DNA of 64,000 nucleotides from DATKWD01 sp035529695 (GTDB lineage Bacteria; Actinomycetota; Acidimicrobiia; Acidimicrobiales; Salinilacustritrichaceae): positions 4,043-68,042 of the forward strand of contig DATKWD010000074.1 in the NCBI GenBank assembly GCA_035529695.1, given 5' to 3'. A program made the translations under genes and the position numbers. Positions 48,145-56,629 of the stretch are shown here, piece by piece (the first letter of the stretch is position 1; each line of letters opens with the position of its first letter). The notes below the pieces were generated by a model. The model saw only the letters and a list, made by a program, of their open reading frames with translations, was not told the DNA's origin and did not search any database.

Positions 48145-48986
48145 TGGTCGGCATCGGACTCGTGGTCGGGCTCGTCTCCAGTGCGCTCGTCTGGCGAATG
48201 ATGCGGGGGACCTTCGAGGCCGAGGTGTTCATGCGCTCGAACTACCGGGGGCGGCGCCTGCCGACGGCGACAGGTCTGGTGTTGATCATCGCCGTCCTCG
48301 GGATCGAGGCCGTCCTCGCACTGGCCGAGGCAGCCGGCCAGGACCCCGACGTCGCATCGGTGACCGGTCGCCGACTGGTCGTTCTCGGCGGGCTCGCGTT
48401 CGCACTTCTCGGCCTGCTGGACGATCTCGCAGCCGAGGGTGAGTCGCTCGGATTCCGGGGTCATCTCAGGGCGCTCGCCGGTGGCACCCTCACCACCGGC
48501 GGAGTGAAGCTCTTCGGTGGCGCTGCGGTGGGCATCGTGCTCGCCGCCTCCTTCGAGCCCAGGTCGGTCGGACGCGTGCTCGCCGATGGTGCCCTCATCG
48601 CGTTGTGCGCCAATCTCGCGAACCTCTTCGATCGAGCGCCTGGGCGGACGGCGAAGGTCGGGCTGCTCAGCTTCGGTGTGCTGGCCCTCGCCACCGGGTT
48701 GCCCGACCAGCTGTTCGGTCCGGCGTTCGTGTTCGGTGGGGTACTGGTACTGCTGCGTGGAGACCTGCGCGAGCAGCTGATGCTGGGAGACACCGGATCG
48801 AACGTGATCGGCGCGACGATCGGGATCGGTCTTCTCGTCACCACGACTCCGACGACACGGTCGGTGGTGCTCGTGGTGGTCGTGCTCTTGAACCTGCTCA
48901 GTGAGGTCGTGTCGTTCTCGTCGGTGATCGGACGAACCCCGGGCCTCCGCGAATTCGACGCGCTCGGGCGTGCGGGGCGTACCTGA
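48144..48986 (+). CDS. MraY/WecA-like polyprenyl-phosphate sugar-phosphate transferase
   Basis: 280 residues, short for the GT4 family (about 320-360). The Asp pair ALLGLLDDLAAEGE (about 91), LCANLANLFDRAPGR (about 158) and MLGDTGSNVIGA (about 215) match the family's Mg and nucleotide-sugar motifs in order. It would attach a sugar phosphate to a polyprenyl carrier. The shortened N-terminus suggests loss of one or two helices. ATG at 48144; GTG 3 nt upstream also fits. Starts within the stop of the fusion gene. Confidence 0.75.
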   Translation: MVGIGLVVGLVSSALVWRMMRGTFEAEVFMRSNYRGRRLPTATGLVLIIAVLGIEAVLALAEAAGQDPDVASVTGRRLVVLGGLAFALLGLLDDLAAEGESLGFRGHLRALAGGTLTTGGVKLFGGAAVGIVLAASFEPRSVGRVLADGALIALCANLANLFDRAPGRTAKVGLLSFGVLALATGLPDQLFGPAFVFGGVLVLLRGDLREQLMLGDTGSNVIGATIGIGLLVTTTPTTRSVVLVVVVLLNLLSEVVSFSSVIGRTPGLREFDALGRAGRT

Positions 48987-48987
48987 G

Positions 48988-49197
48988 GTGCTCCGATCCC
49001 GTGCTGCTGCCACCGCGATGACCGCGCTCCTCGTGCTGGGCTGGCTCGTCGTGGCCGCCACCACCACGATCGGAGCGGTGGTGGTGACGCTGCCGGGCGA
49101 TGGGCACGGGCTGCACAAGGGCGATGTCGTGGCGCTCGGCCTGTGCCTGACGGCGGTGGGCCTGGTGTGGGGCCGTGCCCTGCGCGCGAGGTCGTGA
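48988..49197 (+). CDS. Small two-helix membrane protein
   Basis: 69 residues from GTG 48988 (or 75 from GTG 48970, which overlaps the previous gene). Two hydrophobic helices (AMTALLVLGWLVVAATTTIG; VVALGLCLTAVGLVWG) are joined by a short polar loop, with a basic end. Not recognised. It closes the envelope insert before pyrG and may be a helper subunit. Confidence 0.6.
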   Translation: MLRSRAAATAMTALLVLGWLVVAATTTIGAVVVTLPGDGHGLHKGDVVALGLCLTAVGLVWGRALRARS

Positions 49198-49242
49198 CGA
49201 GAGATTCGCGTTCGGTCCGCGGTGCCCAGGTGGCAAGGGAGA

Positions 49243-49248
49243 TAGGGT
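49243..49248 (+). promoter_or_regulatory. -10-like box of pyrG
   Basis: TAGGGT, 8 nt before the GTG at 49257. The AAGGGAG at 49235 is too far from the start to act as Shine-Dalgarno. Confidence 0.45.
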
Positions 49249-49256
49249 GAAACCCC

Positions 49257-50900
49257 GTGACCAAGCACATTTTCGTGACGGGTGGGGTGGCGAGTTCGCT
49301 GGGGAAGGGCCTGACGGCATCCTCGCTGGGCAGGCTGCTCAAGGCACGGGGCCTTCGGGTCACGATGCAGAAGCTCGATCCCTACATCAACGTCGATCCC
49401 GGGACCATGAACCCGTTCGAACACGGTGAGGTGTTCGTCACCGACGACGGGGGTGAGACCGATCTCGACCTTGGCCACTACGAGCGCTTCATCGACGAGA
49501 AGCTGACGAAGGACTCGAACGCCACGACCGGCTCGATCTACTCGCAGGTGCTCGCCGCCGAGCGACGCGGCGACTACCTCGGCAAGACCGTGCAGGTCAT
49601 TCCGCACGTGACCGACGAGATCAAGCGCCGCATCACCCGGCTGGCCACCGACGACGTCGATGTGGTCATCACCGAGGTCGGGGGCACCGTCGGTGACATC
49701 GAGATCCTCCCCTTCCTCGAAGCGATCCGTCAGTTCCGGCTCGACGTAGGACGCGACAACGTCTGCTACGTGCATGTCACGCTCATTCCGTACATCGGGC
49801 CGTCTGGCGAACAGAAGACCAAGCCGACGCAGCACTCGGTCACCGAGCTCAGGAGCCGAGGCATTCAGCCCGACGCCATCGTCTGCCGCAGCGCCGACCC
49901 CATCGACGGCGATCTGAAGCGCAAGATCTCGAACCTGTGCGACGTGCCGATCGGTGGCGTGGTGAACGCGGCCGATGCCGGCAACCTGTACGAGATCCCG
50001 CTCGTCTTGCATGAAGAGGGCCTCGACAACTGGGTCTGTGACATCCTTCGCTTCGAGGGCGACCCCGATCTCGCCGAGTGGGAGGCGCTGGTCGAGACCA
50101 TCGATGCCGCTGACACGCCTGTCAAGATCGGCATCATCGGCAAGTACGTCAGCCTCCAGGACGCGTATCTGTCGGTGGTCGAGGCCACCAAGCACGGCGG
50201 CTACAGCCAGGGCGCCAAGATCGAGTTCGACTGGATCCAGGCCGAGGACGTCGAGGGCCTCCTCGCCGCCGGGCGTCTCCGCGAACTCGACGGGATCATC
50301 ATCCCCGGTGGCTTCGGCGAGCGCGGCACCGAGGGCAAGATCGCGGCAGCCGGCTACGCCCGCGAGCAGCAGATCCCGTGTCTCGGACTGTGCCTCGGCC
50401 TTCAGATGATGACGATCGACTTCGCCCGCAACGTCCTCGGCATGGCCGGCGCCAACTCCAGCGAGATGGACCCTTCGACGCCGTATCCGGTCATCGACCT
50501 GATGGACTCGCAGCGTGACGTCACCGACATGGGCGGGACAATGCGCCTCGGTGCCTACATCGCCAAGCTCGAGCCCGGCTCGAAGGTAGCGGTGGCCTAC
50601 GGTGAGGAGGTCGTCTCCGAGCGGCACCGGCATCGCTACGAGTTCAACCCCAAGTACCGGTCGCGGTTCGAGGCGGAGGGCTTTCGCTGCTCGGGCACCT
50701 CGCCCGACGGTCGTCTCGTCGAGTTCATCGAGCTCGACGATCACCCGTTCTGGATCGGCACGCAGGCGCATCCCGAGTTCCAGAGCAGGCCGAACCGACC
50801 GTCGCCGCTGTTCCGCGAGTTCGCGGCCGCAGCCCTCTCGAGGGCCGAGGGTCGGGCGCCACATCTCTTCAAGATCGAACCCGAACGCACCTCCGTCTGA
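49257..50900 (+). CDS. pyrG: CTP synthase
   Basis: Converts UTP to CTP using glutamine and ATP. 547 residues. The amidoligase domain (1-270) opens IFVTGGVASSLGKGLTASSL and has EVGGTVGDIEILPFLEAIRQ. The class I glutaminase domain (about 290-547) has the Cys nucleophile in PCLGLCLGLQMM and a C-terminal His-Pro-Glu (QAHPEFQSR). The GTG at 49257 gives the family start. Followed by nudix and xerD as in mycobacteria. Confidence 0.97.
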   Translation: MTKHIFVTGGVASSLGKGLTASSLGRLLKARGLRVTMQKLDPYINVDPGTMNPFEHGEVFVTDDGGETDLDLGHYERFIDEKLTKDSNATTGSIYSQVLAAERRGDYLGKTVQVIPHVTDEIKRRITRLATDDVDVVITEVGGTVGDIEILPFLEAIRQFRLDVGRDNVCYVHVTLIPYIGPSGEQKTKPTQHSVTELRSRGIQPDAIVCRSADPIDGDLKRKISNLCDVPIGGVVNAADAGNLYEIPLVLHEEGLDNWVCDILRFEGDPDLAEWEALVETIDAADTPVKIGIIGKYVSLQDAYLSVVEATKHGGYSQGAKIEFDWIQAEDVEGLLAAGRLRELDGIIIPGGFGERGTEGKIAAAGYAREQQIPCLGLCLGLQMMTIDFARNVLGMAGANSSEMDPSTPYPVIDLMDSQRDVTDMGGTMRLGAYIAKLEPGSKVAVAYGEEVVSERHRHRYEFNPKYRSRFEAEGFRCSGTSPDGRLVEFIELDDHPFWIGTQAHPEFQSRPNRPSPLFREFAAAALSRAEGRAPHLFKIEPERTSV

Positions 50901-50907
50901 GTCTCGT

Positions 50908-51447
50908 GTGAGCCCGTTCCGTCAGACCGGCTCGCGGTCGGTGTACTCGGGCTTCGTGATCGGGGTGGAGGTAGGGACCTTCGTCGGCCCCGACGGCGTG
51001 GCCTTCGACCGCGACATCGTGCGTCACCCCGGCGCGGTGTCGGTGGTGCCCGTGCATGACGACGGCAGCGTCACCCTGGTCCGTCAATACCGCGCGGCGC
51101 TCGATGCCGACCTGCTCGAGATCCCGGCGGGAAAGCGCGACCTGCCCGGCGAGGATCCTGCCGTGACCGCGACCCGCGAGCTGGCCGAGGAAGTCGGCCT
51201 CGGCGCCGCGGACGTCACGCTTCTCGCCCAATTCCACAACTCGCCGGGCTTCAGCGACGAACACTCCTTCGTGTTCCTCGCCACGGGGCTCACCGAAGTC
51301 GGCCACGATCGACAGGGTCCCGAGGAACAAGCGCTCGAGGTGGTCCGGTTCGCACTCGAGGATGTCCCGGCGCTCATCGCATCCGGCGACCTCACCGACG
51401 CGAAGTCCATCATCGGGCTCACCCTCGCGCTCCAGCGGCTCCGCTGA
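50908..51447 (+). CDS. Nudix hydrolase, ADP-ribose pyrophosphatase type (Rv1700-like)
   Basis: 179 residues. The Nudix box lies in EIPAGKRDLPGEDPAVTATR followed by ELAEEVGL, with RE and EE intact. The N-terminal beta part and LPIEV-free C-terminus fit NudF-type ADP-ribose pyrophosphatases. The position between pyrG and xerD equals Rv1700 of M. tuberculosis. GTG start 7 nt after pyrG; 2 nt before xerD. Confidence 0.88.
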   Translation: MSPFRQTGSRSVYSGFVIGVEVGTFVGPDGVAFDRDIVRHPGAVSVVPVHDDGSVTLVRQYRAALDADLLEIPAGKRDLPGEDPAVTATRELAEEVGLGAADVTLLAQFHNSPGFSDEHSFVFLATGLTEVGHDRQGPEEQALEVVRFALEDVPALIASGDLTDAKSIIGLTLALQRLR

Positions 51448-51449
51448 CC

Positions 51450-52382
51450 ATGGGCGGCGTCGACGCGGCTTTGCTACCGATCGAGGTCGAGGAGTTCCTG
51501 GTTCACCTGGTCGCCGAGCGTGGCCGCGCGGCGTCGACCCTCGTGGCGTATCGCCGCGACCTGGCGAGGTACGCAGGATGGCTGGCCGAGCGCGACGAGG
51601 TCGTGGCGTCAGCGTCCGAGGACGATCTCGTCGACTACCTCCGCTCTCTCCAGGCCCAGGGCAGGGCTCCGGCGAGTGTGAAGCGGAGCATGGTCGCCGT
51701 GCGCGGGCTGCACCGGTTCCTCGCCGCCGAAGATCCCACGATCCTCGACCCTGCATCCGCGGTCCGTCCGCCGCCCGTTGCCGCGGGTCTCCCGAAGGCC
51801 TTGACCGAGGACGAGGTCGAGCGCTTGCTCGATTCGCTCGTCGGCGACGAGCCCGTCACCCGTCGCGACCGAGCACTCCTCGAGCTCCTCTACGGAACCG
51901 GCATCCGGATCTCCGAGGCCGTGGCGGTCTCGCTCGGTGACCTCGACCTCGTCGAACTGCTGCTGCGAGTGACTGGCAAGGGCGACAAGGAACGCATCGT
52001 GCCCCTCGGCAGCATGGCCAGCGATGCCCTCGTCGCCTGGCTCGAGCCGGGCGGCCGTGAACGACTCGCCCCGGCCCAGTGGAGGCGACGCGGAGATGCC
52101 GAGGCGCTGTTCCTCAACCAGCGCGGTGGGCGACTGAGCCGTCAGGGTGGTTGGCTGGTGGTCAAACAGCACGCGAAGCGCGTCGGGCTCGACGACCGAC
52201 TCAGCCCGCACGTCCTGCGGCACTCGTGCGCCACACACATGCTCGATCACGGCGCCGACATCCGTGCCGTGCAGGAGTTGTTGGGGCACGCGTCGATCTC
52301 CACCACGCAGGTGTACACGAAGGTGTCCGACGAGCGGCTGGTCGAGGCGTATCGCGCCGCGCATCCCCGGGCCATCGCCTGA
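51450..52382 (+). CDS. xerD: Tyrosine recombinase XerD
   Basis: 310 residues. An N-terminal SAM-like core-binding domain (about 8-95) and a catalytic domain with the full set: Arg in GTGIRISEA, Lys in TGKGDKERIVPLG, His and Arg in SPHVLRHSCATHMLDHGADI, His in LLGHASISTTQVYT and the nucleophile Tyr in the same block. It resolves chromosome dimers at dif together with XerC (not in window). The conserved place after pyrG-nudix supports XerD rather than a phage integrase. Confidence 0.94.
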   Translation: MGGVDAALLPIEVEEFLVHLVAERGRAASTLVAYRRDLARYAGWLAERDEVVASASEDDLVDYLRSLQAQGRAPASVKRSMVAVRGLHRFLAAEDPTILDPASAVRPPPVAAGLPKALTEDEVERLLDSLVGDEPVTRRDRALLELLYGTGIRISEAVAVSLGDLDLVELLLRVTGKGDKERIVPLGSMASDALVAWLEPGGRERLAPAQWRRRGDAEALFLNQRGGRLSRQGGWLVVKQHAKRVGLDDRLSPHVLRHSCATHMLDHGADIRAVQELLGHASISTTQVYTKVSDERLVEAYRAAHPRAIA

Positions 52383-52383
52383 G

Positions 52384-52404
52384 CCCTGCGGCACCCTTGC
52401 AGGG
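52384..52404 (+). terminator. Possible terminator after xerD
   Basis: CCCTGC-nine nt-GCAGGG followed by GTTTCC; a 6-bp stem with only a short T run. Confidence 0.4.
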
Positions 52405-52437
52405 GTTTCCCGATCCGACTGGCCGCACCGTCCGCTG

Positions 52438-52443
52438 TACGCT
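52438..52443 (+). promoter_or_regulatory. -10 box of the TraR/DksA gene
   Basis: TACGCT, 8 nt before the ATG at 52452. Confidence 0.5.
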
Positions 52444-52451
52444 GCCGCACC

Positions 52452-52775
52452 ATGACCGACAAGGCGGCAAAGACGCGTGCGGCGCTCGAGGAAGAGCGGA
52501 CCCACCTGGTCCACCAGATCGACGAGTTGACCGCCGGCGGCGAGATCGAACTCGACTTCGACGGCAACTTCGCAGATTCGGGTCAGGTCGCGGCCGAGCA
52601 GGGCGAGAACAAGGTGCTGGCCGAATCGCTCCAGGATCAACTCGACGACGTGCAGAGCGCGCTCTCGAAGATCGCCGAGGGCACCTATGGGCTGTGCGTG
52701 AAGTGTGGCAACCAGATCGGTGAGGCGCGGCTCGAAGCCATGCCCGCGACCCCGTACTGCATCGACCACGCCTGA
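52452..52775 (+). CDS. TraR/DksA-type zinc-finger protein
   Basis: 107 residues. A helical hairpin (about 1-75, ALEEERTHLVHQIDELTAGG) is followed by the zinc finger GLCVKCGNQIGEARL and TPYCIDHA, which offers three Cys and one His. Actinobacterial members include RNA polymerase effectors and uncharacterised regulators; the acidic tip Asp-x-x-Asp of DksA is not obvious, so ppGpp synergy should not be assumed. Near-leaderless ATG. Confidence 0.85.
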   Translation: MTDKAAKTRAALEEERTHLVHQIDELTAGGEIELDFDGNFADSGQVAAEQGENKVLAESLQDQLDDVQSALSKIAEGTYGLCVKCGNQIGEARLEAMPATPYCIDHA

Positions 52776-52785
52776 GGGTCGCGAC

Positions 52786-53301
52786 GTGGGCTGGGGGCAC
52801 CTCGCGCGCCGGTTCTTCGGCTCCCTGTGGCCATCGGGTCCTCCGGCCCCCGAGGGTGCTTGGGCCGAGTCTCAGATGTCCGATCGCGAGGTGCTGCTGT
52901 GGCGCCGCATGTCCGGTCCCGACCGTCGTCACGCTGTCGGCGTCGCTCGCGAGGTCGAACGCGTCCTCGGTGACGAGGCGACTCGGCCGATCCTCGTTGC
53001 TGCGCTTCTGCACGACGTCGGCAAGATCGAGTCGGAGCTCGGCACGTTCGGGCGGGTCGTGGCCACGCTCGCGGGCAAGGCGGCCGGGCGGGAGATGGCG
53101 CGAGAGTGGCAGCGAGGCAAGGGGTTCACTCGCCGAACCGGCCTCTACCTTCGACACGACGCGCTCGGAGCGGACCTGCTCACCATGGCGGGCAGCGACC
53201 CGCTGGTCATCGCATGGGCGGGTCAGCACCATCGCGACCGGTCCGACTGGACCGTCGACCAGCCGACGGCCGATGTGCTCAAGGCAGCGGACGGCGACTG
53301 A
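52786..53301 (+). CDS. HD-domain phosphohydrolase-like protein
   Basis: 171 residues. The HD motif is VAALLHDVGKIESELG, preceded by a helix with RHAVGVAREVERVL and followed by AGQHHRDRSDW, which gives additional metal His. Such small HD proteins may cleave nucleotides or phosphoesters; the substrate is unknown. GTG start 10 nt after the zinc-finger gene, so probably co-transcribed with it. Convergent with trpS. Confidence 0.8.
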   Translation: MGWGHLARRFFGSLWPSGPPAPEGAWAESQMSDREVLLWRRMSGPDRRHAVGVAREVERVLGDEATRPILVAALLHDVGKIESELGTFGRVVATLAGKAAGREMAREWQRGKGFTRRTGLYLRHDALGADLLTMAGSDPLVIAWAGQHHRDRSDWTVDQPTADVLKAADGD

Positions 53302-53314
53302 AGGTTCGCTTCAG
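53298..53314. terminator. Small hairpin spanning the two stop codons of HD gene and trpS
   Basis: CTGAAG-GTTCG-CTTCAG; each arm holds one of the two convergent stop codons. A similar element (ACCTGA-TCC-TCAGGT, 30108-30122) lies between fda and the ABC genes. Weak stems, no T-tract. Confidence 0.35.
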
Positions 53315-54291
53315 CGGAGGCCGATCGCTCGGTGCGCCTTGGCGAGGGTCAGGTGGGCTCGCTCGCGGGCACGGTCGGCGCCGACCGCCATCAGGCGACG
53401 AGTCTCCGCCGGGTCGGCCTCGAGCTCGGCATAGCGCCGCTGCACGGGACGCAGGAGCTCGATCACCGCTTCGGCAGTCGCGGCCTTGAGAGGGCCGTAG
53501 AGATCGAACTGGTCGGCCAGCAACTCGGGGTCGGTGGCCGTTGATGCTCCGAGCACGGAGAGCAGGTTCGAGACGCCGGGCTTGGACTCGACGTCGAAGC
53601 GGACCTCGTTGTCGGTGTCGGTCACGGCTCGCTTGATCTTCCTCTCGATGGTCTCGGGTGCGTCGAGCAGGTCGATGCGGCCGGCGGTCGACGCTTCCTC
53701 CGAGCCCGACATCTTGTCGGTGGGGGATTGGAGGTCCATCACGCGAGCGCCGACCGGCGGGACCACGCCTTCGGGAACGACGAACGTCGCGCCGTAGCGG
53801 TGGTTGAACCGTTCGGCCACGGTGCGGGTCAGTTCGATGTGTTGACGCTGGTCGTCGCCGACCGGCACCTGGGTGGTGTCGTACAGCAGGATGTCGGCCG
53901 CCATGAGTGCCGGGTAGCTGAACAACCCACCTGACACGAAGTCGGTCCGATCCGACTTGTCCTTGAACTGGGTCATCCGGCTGAGTTCGCCGTAACTCGC
54001 CGTACAGTCGAGCAGCCAGGCCAACTCGGCGTGTTCGTGGACGTGGGACTGGACGAACAGCGTGCAGACGCTCGGATCGAGACCGATGGCCAGCAGGATC
54101 TGGCAGAGGCGGTGGGTGCGCTCACGCAGCAGGTCAGGATCCTGCGGGACCGTGAGGGCATGAAGGTCGACGACGCAGTAGTAGGACAGCTCGGATCGGT
54201 GTTGCTGCTCGACCCACTGTCGCAGTGCCCCGAGGTAGTTGCCGAGGTGGACCTCGCCAGTGGGCTTGATACCTGAGAACACGACTCCCAT
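53311..54291 (-). CDS. trpS: Tryptophanyl-tRNA synthetase
   Basis: Class I synthetase, 326 residues. FSGIKPTGEVHLGNYLGALR carries the HIGH-like motif (HLGN), VPVGDDQRQHIELTR binds Trp and ATP, and KMSGS is the KMSKS motif, preceded by DLQSPTD. The ATG at 54291 gives the typical start; the upstream frame over scpA's promoter is a shadow. Divergent from scpA, 91 bp apart. Confidence 0.95.
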   Translation of the reverse strand: MGVVFSGIKPTGEVHLGNYLGALRQWVEQQHRSELSYYCVVDLHALTVPQDPDLLRERTHRLCQILLAIGLDPSVCTLFVQSHVHEHAELAWLLDCTASYGELSRMTQFKDKSDRTDFVSGGLFSYPALMAADILLYDTTQVPVGDDQRQHIELTRTVAERFNHRYGATFVVPEGVVPPVGARVMDLQSPTDKMSGSEEASTAGRIDLLDAPETIERKIKRAVTDTDNEVRFDVESKPGVSNLLSVLGASTATDPELLADQFDLYGPLKAATAEAVIELLRPVQRRYAELEADPAETRRLMAVGADRARERAHLTLAKAHRAIGLR

Positions 54292-54369
54292 GGCGGCCAA
54301 GGCTGACAGGCCCGGGACGGTCGGTGCCACCGCGATCGAAAGATGGCTCGGCGCCCGCGCCGGTTGCCC

Positions 54370-54375
54370 TAGAAT
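54370..54375 (+). promoter_or_regulatory. -10 box of the scpA operon (leaderless)
   Basis: TAGAAT, a near-perfect -10, 7 nt before the ATG at 54383. Confidence 0.65.
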
Positions 54376-54382
54376 CACATCG

Positions 54383-55162
54383 ATGTCATATGAGGTGCAC
54401 ACCGAGACCTTCGCAGGTCCGTTCGACCTGCTCCTGCATCTCATTCTGCGCGAGCAGGTCGAGCTCTACGACGTCTCGCTGAGCGACATCGTCGGCGCGT
54501 ACCTGGCGCACCTCGAGACCCTCGAAGACCTCGATCTCGAGGTCGCGACCGAGTTCCTGCTCATCGCGGCGACACTCGTCGAGCTCAAGAGCCGCCGGCT
54601 GCTCCCCGGTGACCACAACGTGGATCTCGACGACGAGCTGGGCCTCTGGGAGGAGCGCGATCTCCTGCTGTCCCGACTGGTCGAGTGCAAGACGTTCAAA
54701 GACGCCGCTGCGGCACTCCGGCTGATCAGCCGCGACGCGCAGTTGAGCTACCCCCGTACCGCCGGGCTCGAGGACGAGTTCCTGGACCTCGCACCGGATC
54801 TGCTCGCAGGTGTCAGCCCGGCCGATCTGCGTCGTGCGTTCCTCAAGGCGTCGCAGCCCAGGCCGGTCCCGATGGTGGATCTCGATCACGTGGCACCGAT
54901 CCGAGCGTCGGTCACCGATGCGGTGGCCGAACTCCTCGATGAGCTGCCACGGGCCGGGCGCCTCACGTTCCGGGCACTCACCGCCACCCTGGTCGAGCGT
55001 CTCGAGATCGTCGTGCGTTTCCTCGCCGTGCTCGAGATGTACAAGCAGGGCTACATCGACCTGCACCAGACCGACCGATTCGGTGATCTGACCATCGTCT
55101 GGCTCGGCACCGACGGCGTCGCCGCCGGCGACCTGTCGTTCGTCGACGTCTACGACGGTTGA
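54383..55162 (+). CDS. scpA: Segregation and condensation protein A
   Basis: The kleisin subunit of the Smc-ScpAB condensin, 259 residues. FAGPFDLLLHLILREQVELY is the Smc-neck binding region, LLIAATLVELKSRRLLPG follows, and the C-terminal winged helix (about 205-259, FLAVLEMYKQGYIDL) binds the Smc head. Leaderless ATG. Its stop overlaps the scpB start region. In M. tuberculosis scpA also precedes scpB and rluB. Confidence 0.95.
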   Translation: MSYEVHTETFAGPFDLLLHLILREQVELYDVSLSDIVGAYLAHLETLEDLDLEVATEFLLIAATLVELKSRRLLPGDHNVDLDDELGLWEERDLLLSRLVECKTFKDAAAALRLISRDAQLSYPRTAGLEDEFLDLAPDLLAGVSPADLRRAFLKASQPRPVPMVDLDHVAPIRASVTDAVAELLDELPRAGRLTFRALTATLVERLEIVVRFLAVLEMYKQGYIDLHQTDRFGDLTIVWLGTDGVAAGDLSFVDVYDG

Positions 55163-55821
55163 GCACAGCGATGAGCGCCGACGCACAGGCACGCGCGACC
55201 CAAGAACACCGCCGGGCCCTCGAGGCGATCCTGATGGTTGCCGACGAGCCCGTCCCGGTGGGCCTGCTCGCACAGCTCCTCGAACTCGGCGTTGACGAGC
55301 TCGAGGCACTGTGCACCGAGTTGGCCAGCGAATACGACGCCACCGATCGGGGTTTCGTCCTGGTCCGGGTCGGGGGCGGCTACCGATTCCAGAGCCATCC
55401 GGCCTGTGCCCCGTACGTCGAACGCTTCGTGCTCGAGGGCCAACACGCCCGGTTGTCTGCCGCAGCGCTCGAGACGCTGGCGATCGTCGCGTACAAGCAG
55501 CCCGTGTCCCGCGGCCAGATCGCATCGGTGCGAGGGGTGAACGTCGACGGCGTCATGAGGACGCTCAGCCAGCGAGGGTATGTCGAAGAGGTCGCGCGCG
55601 ACTCCGGGCCAGGCCAGGCGGTGCTGTGGGGCACCACCCAGTTGTTCCTCGAGCGACTCGGCCTCGACACGCTCGACGAGCTGCCCGCACTCGGTGGCTT
55701 CGTGCCGGGCGCCGATGTCTTCGAGCAGCTCGAGGCCGGACTTCGCGTCGAGGCCGACATGATCCTCGACGACGACGACGGGGACGGAACGGCCGCCGCG
55801 TCAGCCGACGACGGGGCCTGA
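55159..55821 (+). CDS. scpB: Segregation and condensation protein B
   Basis: Partner of ScpA in the Smc complex, 220 residues with two winged-helix domains: RALEAILMVADEPVPVGLLA (first) and LETLAIVAYKQPVSRGQIAS (second), with RTLSQRGYVEE and TTQLFLERLGLD. An acidic tail (DMILDDDDGDG) ends it. TTG at 55159 overlaps the scpA stop; the ATG at 55171 is an equally good start. Confidence 0.94.
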   Translation: MSTAMSADAQARATQEHRRALEAILMVADEPVPVGLLAQLLELGVDELEALCTELASEYDATDRGFVLVRVGGGYRFQSHPACAPYVERFVLEGQHARLSAAALETLAIVAYKQPVSRGQIASVRGVNVDGVMRTLSQRGYVEEVARDSGPGQAVLWGTTQLFLERLGLDTLDELPALGGFVPGADVFEQLEAGLRVEADMILDDDDGDGTAAASADDGA

Positions 55822-55828
55822 CCCGTCC

Positions 55829-56575
55829 GTGGCCGCTGAGCGGCTCCAGAAGGTGCTCAGTCGAGCGGGGATCGCGTCGAGGCGAGCCGCTGAGATCCTG
55901 ATCGCCGATGGCAAGGTCACGGTGAACGGTGCCGTGGCGATCCTCGGCGATCGTGCCGACCCCGAGACAGACCTCGTCGAGGTCGACGGCGCCCCGGTGA
56001 CGGTGAACCTCGATCTCGTGCACTACCTGCTCAACAAGCCGGTGGGCACCGTGTCGACGGTCGACGACCCTCAGGGCCGACCGACCGTCGTCGAACTCGT
56101 ACCAGCCGACCCGCCGGTCTACCCGGTGGGTCGCCTCGACCGCGACACCGAGGGGCTGATCCTGCTCACCAACAACGGTGAGCTCACCCACCGCCTCACT
56201 CACCCGTCGTTCGGCGTCGACAAGGAGTACCTCGCGCACGTCGAGGGCGAACCCTCGCCGGCCGCGCTGCGCCGGCTGCGCGAAGGGATCGAACTCGATG
56301 ACGGGTCGACCGCTCCTGCCAGGGCATCGTCGCCGCAGCCCGGATTGATACGGATCACGATCCATGAGGGTCGGAACCGGCAGGTGCGCCGAATGTGTGA
56401 GGCCATCGGGCATCCGGTGATCCGGCTCGTCCGCACCCGCATCGGCCCCGTTGCCGATCGTTCATTGAAGCCGGGTCAGAGCCGCCCGCTCACCGACGGT
56501 GAACTGCGTGCCCTCGAGGTCGCGTGCTCGACCCCTGCAGGCCAGCGTCGACCGCCCACCGACCCCGCCGCCTGA
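55829..56575 (+). CDS. rluB: Ribosomal large-subunit pseudouridine synthase, RluB/RsuA family
   Basis: 248 residues. An N-terminal S4 domain (ERLQKVLSRAGIASRRAAEI) is followed by the pseudouridine synthase core with the catalytic Asp in YPVGRLDRDTEGLILLTNNG. LIRITIHEGRNRQVRRMCEA is the C-terminal family motif. Probably modifies 23S rRNA in the peptidyl-transferase region. GTG start 7 nt after scpB. Same order as in mycobacteria. Confidence 0.93.
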   Translation: MAAERLQKVLSRAGIASRRAAEILIADGKVTVNGAVAILGDRADPETDLVEVDGAPVTVNLDLVHYLLNKPVGTVSTVDDPQGRPTVVELVPADPPVYPVGRLDRDTEGLILLTNNGELTHRLTHPSFGVDKEYLAHVEGEPSPAALRRLREGIELDDGSTAPARASSPQPGLIRITIHEGRNRQVRRMCEAIGHPVIRLVRTRIGPVADRSLKPGQSRPLTDGELRALEVACSTPAGQRRPPTDPAA

Positions 56576-56617
56576 CGACCCCCTCGAATCGGGCATTCCG
56601 CCCGAAGTGCGACTCGG

Positions 56618-56623
56618 TACGCT
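56618..56623 (+). promoter_or_regulatory. -10 box of the aroH-tyrA-aroA operon (leaderless)
   Basis: TACGCT, 6 nt before the GTG at 56630. The same hexamer and distance occur at 15440. Confidence 0.6.
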
Positions 56624-56629
56624 CCCCAG

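Noticed and set aside
49395..49435. SOS-like GAAC/GTTC pairs in pyrG and at several other coding sites
   Set aside because: Spacing is 1-2 nt instead of 4 and the sites are inside genes.
48033..50864. A 943-codon open frame on the minus strand opposite pyrG and the envelope genes
   Set aside because: It runs antisense to pyrG, the GT4 and other recognised genes, has no recognisable domain, and is typical of GC-rich codon shadowing.
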